A stretch of DNA of 64,000 nucleotides from positions 124,001 through 188,000 of the forward strand of contig NZ_FTMS01000002.1 of the NCBI RefSeq assembly GCF_900156105.1, given 5' to 3'. The notes under the pieces were generated by a model. It worked only from the letters and a program-made list of their open reading frames with translations. It made no database searches and was not told where the DNA came from. Source of the DNA: Alkalispirochaeta americana (GTDB lineage: Bacteria; Spirochaetota; Spirochaetia; DSM-27196; Alkalispirochaetaceae). Of the stretch, positions 26,049-34,917 are shown in pieces (position 1 is the stretch's first letter; each line of letters begins with the position of its first letter). Position numbers and translations under genes: made by a program.

Positions 26049-27080
26049 GTGGGAAGTTCTTCTGACGGCAAAGTTCCATATCTCGCTGTTGAAATCGAGC
26101 GAAGGCGATTAGAGCCCCTGGTCCCTCTTGATCAGGGACGGTGTTCCCGTTCGCTCCGGCTGACTACCCTGGTGGATAATCAGCGTCAGGCCCGGGTGCG
26201 GCTCTTCGTGGTTTGTGATGCAGAACCTCTTCTGCTCCGGGAGTTCTTTCTTGATAATCTTCCCCGGCAACCCAAGGGAGAGCCCAGATTCACTGTCTCC
26301 TGTGACTTTGACGGCCTTCGTCGGGCCGGAATCGTTCTCCAGTCCCGGGGGGATCGCCAGGAAGCATCTCTGGACCTGCGAAAATACATCTCTCCACCCC
26401 GGAAGGGGCGAGTGTTCATGGTGTTGTTCCTTCTGGCGGTGTTGCTCCTGCTGGGAATAGCGGGTTTTTTTCTGGTATCACCCTTCAAGGAATCCTCTGT
26501 TACGCCTCCCCCGGGCAGGGCCGGGCAAATCCCTGAGGCAGTTTCCTCCCGGGATGTTTCTGATTCCGCGAGGGAGCCGGAACACTCGGCACCCGTGGCC
26601 GAGTCGCTGGATCCTCCCCCGGATGATACCGTCCCGGAAGAGATCGCGCCTCCAGACGTTTCCGGCCTTCCTTCTGATTCCGAACCCGGTGAATCCGGTG
26701 AAGCGCCCCCCCCCGAGCCGATTCCAGTCTCCCGGGATACGGTAATCTATTTCACTCCCGACAGCCCCCTCGTGACCCAAAAAGCCCGCGACGAGATTTC
26801 GCAGTTTGTTGCGACCCTGAGACCAATTACGAACCTGGCAATCACCATCGAAGGGCATTGTGCTCTCGCGGGAACAGAAACGGGAAGAGAGGAGCTCTCC
26901 CGAAATCGTGCGCACAACACAAAACAGGCAATTCTCCAGGAGGCCTCCTGGATAGAGCCGGAGCACGTCACTCCGCTCTGGTACGCAGCGAACCGTCCCG
27001 TAACCCGCCTCCCTGCCGAGCAGGATCGCAACCGTCGGGTGGAGATTCTTGTCCGGGGGGAGATCCTTCCAGAAGAATAG
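26049..27080 (+). CDS. Membrane protein with Hsp70 substrate-domain-like N-terminus and OmpA C-terminus
   Basis: 343 residues, GTG start with AAGGAGG upstream. Residues about 10-112 look like the beta-sandwich substrate domain of DnaK: LTTLVDNQRQARVRLFV matches the strand with DNQ, FFLDNLPRQPKGEPRFTV matches the L-x-G-I-P-P-x-P-x-G-x-P segment, and CDFDGLRRAGIVLQSR matches the FDID-x-x-G strand. There is no ATPase domain and no helical lid. A single membrane helix follows (about 122-144), then a Pro/Glu-rich linker (150-233) and an OmpA peptidoglycan-binding domain (about 235-343, with TIEGHCA and NRRVEILV). The orientation would put the first domain in the cytoplasm and OmpA in the periplasm (inference). 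Confidence 0.8.
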   Translation: MGSSSDGKVPYLAVEIERRRLEPLVPLDQGRCSRSLRLTTLVDNQRQARVRLFVVCDAEPLLLREFFLDNLPRQPKGEPRFTVSCDFDGLRRAGIVLQSRGDRQEASLDLRKYISPPRKGRVFMVLFLLAVLLLLGIAGFFLVSPFKESSVTPPPGRAGQIPEAVSSRDVSDSAREPEHSAPVAESLDPPPDDTVPEEIAPPDVSGLPSDSEPGESGEAPPPEPIPVSRDTVIYFTPDSPLVTQKARDEISQFVATLRPITNLAITIEGHCALAGTETGREELSRNRAHNTKQAILQEASWIEPEHVTPLWYAANRPVTRLPAEQDRNRRVEILVRGEILPEE

Positions 27081-27196
27081 AACTGCCGGATCCATGGGGC
27101 GGAATATTCTGGTGCAACAGGGATCTGATTGGTTTGCGGGGGCCATTTCCAGGGACATTATCTGCTGAGGATCGTCTCCGAAGATCCCTGGAAGAG

Positions 27197-27226
27197 TTGA
27201 CACACTTTTCCGGGGTATGCTATGGT
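27197..27226 (+). promoter_or_regulatory. tRNA-Tyr promoter
   Basis: Perfect -35 TTGACA (27197-27202), an 18-base spacer and TATGGT (27221-27226), 18 bases before the mature 5' end of the tRNA. Confidence 0.7.
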
Positions 27227-27244
27227 CTGCCCGACATCAGGAAC

Positions 27245-27326
27245 GGGGAGTTTCCCGAGCGGTCAAAGGGGGCAGACTGTAAATCTGTTGGCTAAGCCTT
27301 CGAAGGTTCGAATCCTTCACTCCCCA
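27245..27326 (+). tRNA. tRNA-Tyr (anticodon GTA)
   Basis: 82 bases folding as a class II tRNA. The acceptor stem is GGGGAGT with ACTCCCC and discriminator A. The anticodon loop CTGTAAA has GTA at 27279-27281. The variable arm is long (TGGCTAAGCCTTC region), and the T arm AAGG-TTCGAAT-CCTT. The CCA end is not encoded. It stands alone between its own promoter and terminator. Confidence 0.96.
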
Positions 27327-27329
27327 AGC

Positions 27330-27379
27330 AAAAATCCTTCTTATCGTGGAGTTCTTCACGGCAAGAGGGATTTTTTTTT
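27330..27379 (+). terminator. Intrinsic terminator after tRNA-Tyr
   Basis: A long hairpin pairs AAAAATCC with GGATTTTT, TTCTT with AAGAG (one G-U) and CGTG with CACG around an eight-base loop, and runs into nine T. Confidence 0.9.
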
Positions 27380-27387
27380 CCCCTTTG

Positions 27388-27396
27388 TGGTATCAT
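27388..27396 (+). promoter_or_regulatory. Extended -10 of the YkgJ-like gene, start codon 8 bases downstream
   Basis: TGGTATCAT with no clear -35, immediately after the tRNA terminator, and eight bases before the ATG at 27405. No SD. Confidence 0.5.
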
Positions 27397-27404
27397 TGCA
27401 GACG

Positions 27405-27851
27405 ATGGAGAAGCGTTTTTTTTGCACCCAGTGTGGAATCTGTTGTCGCTACGAGGAAGGGTTTGTTTTTCTCTCACCCCGGGACCTGGAACGGCTGGCC
27501 TCGTTTCTCGGAGAAGAACAGGATCAGGTGGTGGAGCAACATTGCCGTTGGGTTCCCCTGGGAGCAATGGATCAGCTTTCGCTGCGAGAACAGCCCAACC
27601 ACGATTGCGTTTTCTGGCGTGACGGAGGCTGCCTCGTGTACGAAGCGCGCCCTCTCCAGTGTCGCACCTATCCGCTGTGGCGACATATTCTGGAAGAACC
27701 CCAGGGCTGGAATCAGGAGGCGGAATCCTGTCCGGGCATAGGTATCGGACGGCGGGTTTCTCTCCGTGCAGAGAAACGGTCGTTGCGAGAACGTCAGCGT
27801 GAACAGCCTGTTACACGCCCCCGTTCCGAGTCAGGGGCAGGGAGGAAATAA
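27405..27851 (+). CDS. YkgJ-family cysteine cluster (metal-binding) protein
   Basis: 148 residues beginning MEKRFFCTQCGICCRYEEG, the C-x2-C-x2-CC signature of the YkgJ/zinc-iron chelator family. Further Cys follow in DCVFWRDGGCLVYEARPLQC and in ESCPGIG, giving the eight-Cys set thought to bind metal. The biochemical role of the family is not settled. The frame is open back to 27222, through the tRNA and terminator, so this ATG is the start. Its stop overlaps the next ATG by one base. Confidence 0.87.
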   Translation: MEKRFFCTQCGICCRYEEGFVFLSPRDLERLASFLGEEQDQVVEQHCRWVPLGAMDQLSLREQPNHDCVFWRDGGCLVYEARPLQCRTYPLWRHILEEPQGWNQEAESCPGIGIGRRVSLRAEKRSLRERQREQPVTRPRSESGAGRK

Positions 27852-28789
27852 TGCGTTTCACCGTTTGGGGTAGCCGGGGCTCCCACCCCACTGCACTGAC
27901 ACCCGCAGCGGTTCAAAGCAAGATCGCTACGGTCATTCAGCGTGTTCGTCCCGTGGATCTTGTTTCGGCCGAATCCCGGGAGCGCTTTCTTGCCTCTCTT
28001 CCGGCGTGGCTTTTCGGGACGACCAGCGGAAACACCGCCTGCGTCCAGCTTGAGCTTGATGAGGATCGGCAGATTGTCTTTGACGCGGGAACGGGCATCA
28101 TAAACCTGGGCCATCACTACCTGGAGCACCCCCTGAGGGAGGTGCATATCTTTTTTACCCATTTTCACTTTGATCATATCCAGGGGCTTCCCTTTTTTCT
28201 TTCGGCCTATGATCCTTCCGTGACCATTCATTTTTACAGCCCCCGGGATGACCTGGAAACTATCGTGCGCAACCAGATGAGAGATCCCTATTTCCCCGTT
28301 ACCATGGCAGGAGCCATGACTCCTCATCTGATCTTTCACAAACTGGATGCCCGGGGAATTCAGCTCTATGGAGCGCGCCTGCGGTGGCGGGAACTGAACC
28401 ACCCGGGACGCGCCTTTGGATATCGCGTGGACTACCGGGGCAAGGCCTTCGCCTACGTGACCGATGTGGAGTTAACCGGCGAGTATTTCCTCCAGAACCA
28501 GGACAACAAAGAGTTCTTTTCGGGTATTGACGCTATGATCCTTGATGCTCAGTATACCCTCGACGAGGCGATCGAAAAGATAAACTGGGGCCATTCGTCT
28601 TTCAGCCTGGCGGTGGATTTTGCCAAGGCCTGGCAAACAAAAACGTTGTACCTGTTCCATCATGAACCCCGGTACAGCGACCGCAAGCTGGAACAGAATC
28701 TCCAGGCTGCCCGACAGTATGCTGCAGGTCTTCAAGGGAAGGATCTGACTGTTTTTCTTGCTCGGGAGGGAGCGACCGTAGATGTCTGA
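27851..28789 (+). CDS. Metallo-beta-lactamase-fold hydrolase
   Basis: 312 residues starting MRFTVWGSRGSHP, a common start for stand-alone MBL hydrolases of the PhnP/RNase Z-like kind. The metal motif is HFHFDHIQG (about 100-108), with Asp in VTDVELTG and His in GHSSFS and LFHHEPRYSD further on. It is cytoplasmic. Substrate is unknown; related proteins act on cyclic phosphates or nucleotides. It is coupled to the YkgJ-like gene upstream and overlaps a small gene downstream by 8 bases. Confidence 0.88.
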   Translation: MRFTVWGSRGSHPTALTPAAVQSKIATVIQRVRPVDLVSAESRERFLASLPAWLFGTTSGNTACVQLELDEDRQIVFDAGTGIINLGHHYLEHPLREVHIFFTHFHFDHIQGLPFFLSAYDPSVTIHFYSPRDDLETIVRNQMRDPYFPVTMAGAMTPHLIFHKLDARGIQLYGARLRWRELNHPGRAFGYRVDYRGKAFAYVTDVELTGEYFLQNQDNKEFFSGIDAMILDAQYTLDEAIEKINWGHSSFSLAVDFAKAWQTKTLYLFHHEPRYSDRKLEQNLQAARQYAAGLQGKDLTVFLAREGATVDV

Positions 28790-29054
28790 TGTTGAATTTT
28801 TTTCTGTTTCCCACGAGGAATCTCTGGCGTTGATGAAGCATTTGAGGACCCAGGAGGAAATAATCGAACCGGTGCTGGCAGATTTTCTTCTACGCCTTGA
28901 ACGAAGACTCTTTGCCGTTCACTCTATCGAGGAAATGGAATCTCTGATGGAAAGTGCCCACCGTCCCCGTCAGGGCCAACGAACCAACCTCAGTGAGTCT
29001 GGTCACAGCCAATCCCGCCAGAGGATATCAGGCCGGAAGGGCGGGATCTCATGA
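28782..29054 (+). CDS. Small hypothetical protein
   Basis: 90 residues, overlapping the upstream gene by 8 bases and the downstream gene by 4. Residues 1-60 look helical and amphipathic (HEESLALMKHLRTQEEIIEP, then LADFLLRLERRLFAV); the C-terminal third is Ser/Arg/Gln-rich and disordered. GGGAGGGAGCG lies before the ATG. It has no recognised family. Coupling to both neighbours and a reasonable SD support it as real. Confidence 0.65.
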   Translation: MSDVEFFSVSHEESLALMKHLRTQEEIIEPVLADFLLRLERRLFAVHSIEEMESLMESAHRPRQGQRTNLSESGHSQSRQRISGRKGGIS

Positions 29055-32000
29055 GGTTACCCCGGTTGTTTCTTCGCCTGGCGCTTGTCTTGGGATGCCT
29101 CTTCTGGGTCGGCTCTGACCTTCTCTTCGCCGATGGCCAGGATCCTGCCGCTGATCAGGCCTGGACCCTCTGGCATCCCTCGTCGGTGGGGGTTCCTCTG
29201 GCAGGTCAGTATCGTCAATCCAATCCCCTGAGCGGACTTTCTTTACCTCACCTGCACGGCCTGGCCCAGGAAGCACGTCTTGCCGTGGGAGGCGGTGTTA
29301 CAGCAGGAACCGAACGGATCGGGGGCGCTATTGCTACGGTTGTGCCAGGTCGCCGGGCCGTCTGGAACGGAGGAGGCTCCTTTCTTGCCGATGACACGGG
29401 GTATCATCTGCGAAGCGTTCTCTCTTTGGCCCGTCCCTTGGGAAGCCGCCTCATGGGCGGTGCCGGCGGCGGAATTGTGGTAGCTGATTCCGATGACGGG
29501 ACCAATGTCGGAGCAGGAATTGACCTTGGCCTGCGCTATGATCTGGGAGTTTTTCGCGATGTTTCCCGAGTGGACCTCCATGCGGCTCTCCTGAATATCG
29601 GCCTGGCTGCTGCCCGGGATTCCTACGATCCTCTGATTCCTGCCTTCACCCCCCTGGTGGGGTTCCGTGCCCGTGCGGTGGAGTCCGAGGAGATCACACT
29701 TGATCTTTCCGGTGCGATCCGTGCTCCAGCTTTTGGAGGGATCGGCTTCGATCTGGGCGCCGCCCTGGTGTTTTCTGGCGGTGCCACAGCACACATCGGG
29801 TGGAGAGGAACTCTGGGTGAGGACGAGGGGGCGCTGTGGCCCGGATTTTCTCTGGGCATGTCCTTTCCTCTGGGCCGGGGATCTTCCAGCGCACCACCTG
29901 AACCCCGTGTGTATGGTGTAATTCAGCCTGACCGTGATGGCAATGTCCTTCTTGGCGCCGAGCTTGATGTGGGCTTTGATACGACCGATTTGACTCCTCC
30001 CCGAGTGACAGCTCTGATGGAATCCCCTCGGGAAGAAGGTAATCGGGAGATAGCACTCTCTTCCCGAGGCAGAAATGCCGAACTGTCCCTCTCCATCAGG
30101 GCAAAGGATAGCCGGGGAATCCGGGAAGTCCGCTCTTTGCTGGTTGATCAGGAGGGAGCGATCCTGCGGCAATGGACCCTTACTCCCCTGGTTTCGACGG
30201 TTCCCACAGGGACGGTCACGGAACGGCTTACATCGGATTTGTGGCCACGGAGAATTTCCGGATCCATCCATTGGAATGTCTATGACGATGTCCCCGATGG
30301 TATCTATTATCTGGAGGTTCTGGCTGAGGATCGCTCGGGAAATGTAACCGAGCTCTCCCCCTGGGTTATCCGGGTGGACAGCACACCGCCCCGCGTGGAA
30401 GGATCCATTGTGCCGGTTTCGCTGGACGGGTCATCCCGAGGGGAGAAACGCTTTTTTTATTCTTCCGACGCGGCTCTTTCCGATGATACCGGGGTCGGGG
30501 AGGAAGAGATCCTGGTGGCACCCCAGGAGGAGATCGATGTTGTCCTTCGCTATCAGGACGTGGAGCGCCTCTCGGTCCATGTAATCGACGAGGCGGGACG
30601 AAAGATACTTCCCCTTACGGGAGAGCCCGGGAGGGCCAACGGGGATCATTCCCTTGCAATCCGCTGGGCGGGGACCGATCGGGAGGGCCACCGGATTCCC
30701 GAAGGATCCTACCGGATACATGTTTCAGCCTCCGATGCTCTGGGCAATGAGGGAACGGCAATAACGCCGCCGATCTTTCTTCAGTCGATGCGGCCACGCT
30801 TTACGGTTGCCCTCTCTGATACGATCGTCTCTCCTTCGGGAGGAGGGTTGCGGAGTGAAATTCTCCTGACCCCTCGTCTTGAGCCAGTGATCGGTCTCCG
30901 GGAATGGTCAATTCGTGTAGTGGACGAAGAAGGGACGGTTACTGCCCGGTGGAGCGGTATTGATTTGCCGCCGGAAGAGATCCGCCTGGGGGCAGAGGCC
31001 TTTCCCGCCGATGGCATTTATACGGTTCAGGGATACAGCTACTACCGGAGCGGAGTCCAGGCGGAGTACGTCTCTGATTCCATCATAGTGGACACAGTCC
31101 CTCCCGCAGCAGGTTTTGCCCTTGATCGCCTCAGGGTTCAGCCCGAGGAACAGGGGATCGTTACGTTCTATCTCGAAGGGGATGACACAGCGGTGGTAAC
31201 GGAACTCTATGCCATTCCCCGCTCCCCCCAGGGAGAAGGAGAGCCTCTTCTCATCCGATCCTGGCAGGTTCCGCCCGAGCGCTATTACTGGGATCTGCTT
31301 ACCCAGGCAGGTGAGTTTCTGCCCCCTCAGGATTATACACTCCGCCTCTACGCCCGTGATCGGGCGGGAAACACTGGCGTCTCCCAGGATCAGTCTCTGA
31401 CCGTTCTGGAACGTTTGGGAGGAGTGGCTCTTGCGCCGGCCCGTTCTGTTTTCGGCCCGACCGGAAACGGCCGGTTTGATGTGATGCCCCTGATTCTGGC
31501 TGATTCGCCCGGACTCGACCAGGGAGGAGAGTTCTCAGTGGAGGTTCACTCCCTCGAGACGGGTCAGGAGATCCGGCGCTTTTCCGGATCTCTTCCTGTG
31601 CCGCCCCAGATTTTATGGGATGGCAGAACCGATCAGGGGATGCCCGCTCCCGATGGATTCTATTACGCGCTTCTGGAAGTCTCCATTCCCCAGCGGGGCG
31701 TTCTTCGAACAGAATCGGTGCCCTTTCGATTAAAGACCGATCCACCGAAGGTCTCTTTCCAGGCACAACCCGAGATTGTCTCTCCCGATGGCGACGGGCG
31801 GCAGGATGAACTGATTTTGACTCCCTCCCTGGAGGGCGCATCAACGGCCCGGTATCGTCTTTTCCGCAAAAATCGGGAAGATGCCCGGGAGGGAGGCCGG
31901 GAAATAGACGCCCGGCTCCCGGATCCATCCCTGGGAGAATATATCTGGACTCCCCGTGCCCAGGACGGCACAATCCTTCCCGATGGTCACTACGAGATTG

Positions 32001-33130
32001 TGCTGGAGGCAGAGGATGAAGCAGGGAACCTGGGACGTTCCGACAGGGTTTCCTTTCAGGTAGATACGAGGCCCGTGAGTGGCTTTGTCCGCATCAGCGC
32101 GGGGGCGTTCTCGCCCGAATCGCCATCAACGAATCAAGTTGTCTTTACTCCCGTGCTTCCTGTAGAGGAAGGGCTTCTTCGATGGTCTCTGGAGGTTGTT
32201 GCTTCTCAGGATGAAGAGGGCCAGAGTGAACGGTTGTTTTTCCAGGAGGGAGACCATGAAGATCCGCCTGGGCCGATCGTCTGGGATGGAACCGACCATC
32301 GAAGCGGAACGATTGCAGCCGATGCGTCCTATGTAGCCAGACTCGAAGCAGTCTATCGCCATGGCCCAAAAGTAAAGGCAACATCACCACCGGTCCTGCT
32401 CGACAAAACGCCTCCTGAGGTTGTCGTAGAGGTATCCCCTCAGCCCTTTTCTCCCGATGGTGATGGTGTTGATGATATCGTGTCTTTTGAAATTCTTGCC
32501 GACGACAAGAGCCCGATCCAGTACTGGATGCTGGAAATTTTTGATCCAGCCGGTGAGTTCTTCTACGATGTGGGCGGGCGCGGAGCCCCCCCCGGGAGAG
32601 TTCGCTGGGACGGAAGAGCTCGCAACGGTGAGGTTGTCATGTCTGCTGAGGAATACCCCTGGCGCCTGGAGGTTGCCGATGTTCTTGGGAATACTCGGGT
32701 GGTGGAAGGAGTTCTTCTGGTAGATATCCTCCTGGAGCGTTTCGGAACGGGCTACCGCATTCAAATACCAAGCATCATCTTTCCTCCTGATTCAGCAACG
32801 CTTGATCTCGATCCTGACTCCGAGACAGGAGCAAAGAATCGTGCTGTTGTTCATCGTCTGGCCGAGATCCTGCGTCGTTTTCCCGACTACGCAATTCTTG
32901 TAGAGGGCCATGCCGTGAATTTGAGCGGAACTGATCGGGAGCATCGTCAGGAATTGCTTCCGCTCTCCCGCGAACGGGCCCTTCAGGTTCGAGCTGCCCT
33001 GATCGATGCAGGCGTTCCTGCACGGCTCCTCTCTGCCGAGGGGAGGGGAGGGAGTGACCCTCTGGTTCCTCACGACGATGAGGTGCAGCGATGGAAAAAC
33101 CGTCGTGTTGATTTTCTCCTGAATCGGTGA
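29051..33130 (+). CDS. Giant envelope protein: barrel-like N-terminus, FlgD/Ig-like repeats, OmpA C-terminus
   Basis: 1359 residues. Signal peptide at about 1-27 (RLALVLGCLFWVGS...LLFA). Residues about 50-295 have barrel-like strands (VGGGVTAGTERIGGAIATV, GAGIDLGLRYDLGVF, PGFSLGMSFPLGRG). From about 310 to 1230 there are Ig-like repeats, each with PDGxYxxxLxAxDxxGN, and several FlgD-type FSPDGDGVDD or SPDGDGRQDE calcium-site-like motifs. An OmpA domain closes the protein (about 1245-1359, PDSATLDLDPDSETGAKN, ILVEGHAVN, NRRVDFLLNR). It may link outer membrane and peptidoglycan. It has no Cys-anchored signal. Confidence 0.85.
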   Translation: MRLPRLFLRLALVLGCLFWVGSDLLFADGQDPAADQAWTLWHPSSVGVPLAGQYRQSNPLSGLSLPHLHGLAQEARLAVGGGVTAGTERIGGAIATVVPGRRAVWNGGGSFLADDTGYHLRSVLSLARPLGSRLMGGAGGGIVVADSDDGTNVGAGIDLGLRYDLGVFRDVSRVDLHAALLNIGLAAARDSYDPLIPAFTPLVGFRARAVESEEITLDLSGAIRAPAFGGIGFDLGAALVFSGGATAHIGWRGTLGEDEGALWPGFSLGMSFPLGRGSSSAPPEPRVYGVIQPDRDGNVLLGAELDVGFDTTDLTPPRVTALMESPREEGNREIALSSRGRNAELSLSIRAKDSRGIREVRSLLVDQEGAILRQWTLTPLVSTVPTGTVTERLTSDLWPRRISGSIHWNVYDDVPDGIYYLEVLAEDRSGNVTELSPWVIRVDSTPPRVEGSIVPVSLDGSSRGEKRFFYSSDAALSDDTGVGEEEILVAPQEEIDVVLRYQDVERLSVHVIDEAGRKILPLTGEPGRANGDHSLAIRWAGTDREGHRIPEGSYRIHVSASDALGNEGTAITPPIFLQSMRPRFTVALSDTIVSPSGGGLRSEILLTPRLEPVIGLREWSIRVVDEEGTVTARWSGIDLPPEEIRLGAEAFPADGIYTVQGYSYYRSGVQAEYVSDSIIVDTVPPAAGFALDRLRVQPEEQGIVTFYLEGDDTAVVTELYAIPRSPQGEGEPLLIRSWQVPPERYYWDLLTQAGEFLPPQDYTLRLYARDRAGNTGVSQDQSLTVLERLGGVALAPARSVFGPTGNGRFDVMPLILADSPGLDQGGEFSVEVHSLETGQEIRRFSGSLPVPPQILWDGRTDQGMPAPDGFYYALLEVSIPQRGVLRTESVPFRLKTDPPKVSFQAQPEIVSPDGDGRQDELILTPSLEGASTARYRLFRKNREDAREGGREIDARLPDPSLGEYIWTPRAQDGTILPDGHYEIVLEAEDEAGNLGRSDRVSFQVDTRPVSGFVRISAGAFSPESPSTNQVVFTPVLPVEEGLLRWSLEVVASQDEEGQSERLFFQEGDHEDPPGPIVWDGTDHRSGTIAADASYVARLEAVYRHGPKVKATSPPVLLDKTPPEVVVEVSPQPFSPDGDGVDDIVSFEILADDKSPIQYWMLEIFDPAGEFFYDVGGRGAPPGRVRWDGRARNGEVVMSAEEYPWRLEVADVLGNTRVVEGVLLVDILLERFGTGYRIQIPSIIFPPDSATLDLDPDSETGAKNRAVVHRLAEILRRFPDYAILVEGHAVNLSGTDREHRQELLPLSRERALQVRAALIDAGVPARLLSAEGRGGSDPLVPHDDEVQRWKNRRVDFLLNR

Positions 33131-33132
33131 CG

Positions 33133-34917
33133 ATGAAGTATTCCCGGGAATTGCTCCAGCGGATACGCGATCGCCTTGACCTGGTGGAGGTGGTAAGCGC
33201 CTATACTTCACTCAAGCAGAAGGGGGACCGCTGGTGGGGGTTGAGCCCCTTCAAGACGGAGAAGACTCCCTCTTTCACGGTAAAACCCCAGGAGGGTTTT
33301 TACTACTGCTTTGCCACCCAAAAAGGGGGGGATCTCTTCAGTTTCATTGCTGAAATGGAGGGGATCTCCTTTCCTGAAACTGTGGCTTTCCTGGCAGAAA
33401 AGGCGGGGATTCCCCTCTCGGAAGAGGAGGAGCCCGATCCTCAGGAGAAAGATCGGGTTGCCCTCTACGAACTCTACAAGCGAGTGACTCGCACCTTTTC
33501 CTGGCTTCTTGGCGAGCCTGCTGGTGCTGCGGCAGCCCGTTATCTGGAAGAGCGGGGGATCGGGGGGGAGGCTTGCAAAACCTTCGAGCTGGGTTATGCG
33601 CCCGATTCCCGAAGCTGGTTATACAGATTTTTACGGTCAAAATCATACAGCCCGGATTTTCTCCAGAAAAGCGGACTCTTCTCGAAAAAGCACAGCCAGT
33701 ACCCCCTGTTTCGGGACCGTATCATCTTTCCCATCGCCGATAATCGGGGGCGAGTGGTAGCTTTTGGGGGGAGGTCCATGAACCCCGAGGATCGGGCAAA
33801 ATACATGAACAGCCCCGATACCCTGATCTATAACAAGAAACAGGTCCTCTACGGCTTGCCCCAGGCGCTGGAAACCTTGAGATCAACCCGCTGCGTTTAT
33901 ATCGCTGAAGGCTATACTGATGTGATCGCTCTGCACCAGAGCGGAATAAAAAACGTTGTGGCTCCCCTGGGGACGGCCCTCACGGAAGAACAGGTCCGGC
34001 TTCTCAAGCGCTGGGTTCATGAGGTGGTGCTGGTTTTTGACGCCGACTCTGCAGGAATTGAGGCCAGTTTTCGGGCTGCCCTGATTGTGGAAAAGATGGA
34101 GCTCGGGTGTTATGTTCTTTCTATGGAGTCGGGAAGAGACCCTGCTGATATATATCGCACCGAAGGGGCTGAGGAGCTGAGAAAAAAGGCTCTGGATCGG
34201 GTTCCTGCCTTTGAATATCTCCTTGCGATGGCTTCACGGGACTTTGACCCCCAGAACGATCGAAGCAGAGATTTGCTGTTGCGTAAAGTCTTTCCGTATA
34301 TTACCATGGTAAAATCCGAGGTTCGTCGCGAAGCTATGCTTGAGCAGGCAAGTCATGTGGTGCGTGTTTCTGCCGGAGCGATCCGCGCCGATCTGCAGCG
34401 GTGGATCTCCGGGAATACTGCCCCTTCGCATCGTCGGGGACAGGGGCAAGTGGGGGAGCGTGGCACCGGGCCGACAGAGCGAAAACAGCGTCGAGATTAC
34501 ACACTGGTGCTCGCCTGTATGCAACGGAGCGAGCTTTTTGTATATCTGCGACAGTCGGTCACTTCTGAAGACGTGAGCGATCCTGATGCGCGACGTCTCT
34601 TTCTCCTGGCCGATGATTCCCTTCGCCATGAGGAGCCGCTTCCCCAGGGCGTTCTTGACCGTCTTCAGGAGGATCCTCTCCGGGAAGAGGTCCTGCTACG
34701 CCTCACTTCAGGGGAATATCAGGGATGGAGCGAGAAAGATATAGACGGGGCGGTTCGGAACATTCACGTTCGAAAGCTTGAAGCAAAGCAACGGGAACTG
34801 GAATCTGCAATACGGGCGGTCACAACAAGCGACCCGCAAAAGATGAGGCACCTATTGGAACAGAAGATAGTTGTTGATCAGGAATTGTTACAGGTAAAGG
34901 CGAGGTCTGATGACTGA
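33133..34917 (+). CDS. dnaG: DNA primase with degenerate zinc ribbon
   Basis: 594 residues. It synthesises RNA primers at the replication fork. The TOPRIM core has [14 protein letters not shown] and [11 protein letters not shown] with the acidic metal residues; the N-terminal RNA polymerase part has FRDRIIFPI and [11 protein letters not shown]. The N-terminal zinc ribbon is aligned but altered: the CPFH site reads SPFK (38-41) and the CFGC site reads CFAT (59-62), leaving one of four ligands. The start is the ATG at 33133; GTG at 33127 overlaps the previous stop. rpoD overlaps its end by 8 bases. Confidence 0.95.
   Translation: MKYSRELLQRIRDRLDLVEVVSAYTSLKQKGDRWWGLSPFKTEKTPSFTVKPQEGFYYCFATQKGGDLFSFIAEMEGISFPETVAFLAEKAGIPLSEEEEPDPQEKDRVALYELYKRVTRTFSWLLGEPAGAAAARYLEERGIGGEACKTFELGYAPDSRSWLYRFLRSKSYSPDFLQKSGLFSKKHSQYPLFRDRIIFPIADNRGRVVAFGGRSMNPEDRAKYMNSPDTLIYNKKQVLYGLPQALETLRSTRCVYIAEGYTDVIALHQSGIKNVVAPLGTALTEEQVRLLKRWVHEVVLVFDADSAGIEASFRAALIVEKMELGCYVLSMESGRDPADIYRTEGAEELRKKALDRVPAFEYLLAMASRDFDPQNDRSRDLLLRKVFPYITMVKSEVRREAMLEQASHVVRVSAGAIRADLQRWISGNTAPSHRRGQGQVGERGTGPTERKQRRDYTLVLACMQRSELFVYLRQSVTSEDVSDPDARRLFLLADDSLRHEEPLPQGVLDRLQEDPLREEVLLRLTSGEYQGWSEKDIDGAVRNIHVRKLEAKQRELESAIRAVTTSDPQKMRHLLEQKIVVDQELLQVKARSDD

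Noticed and set aside
29051..33130. DNA repeats within the giant protein gene
   Set aside because: The Ig-like repeats are similar only as protein; no long direct DNA repeats were seen.
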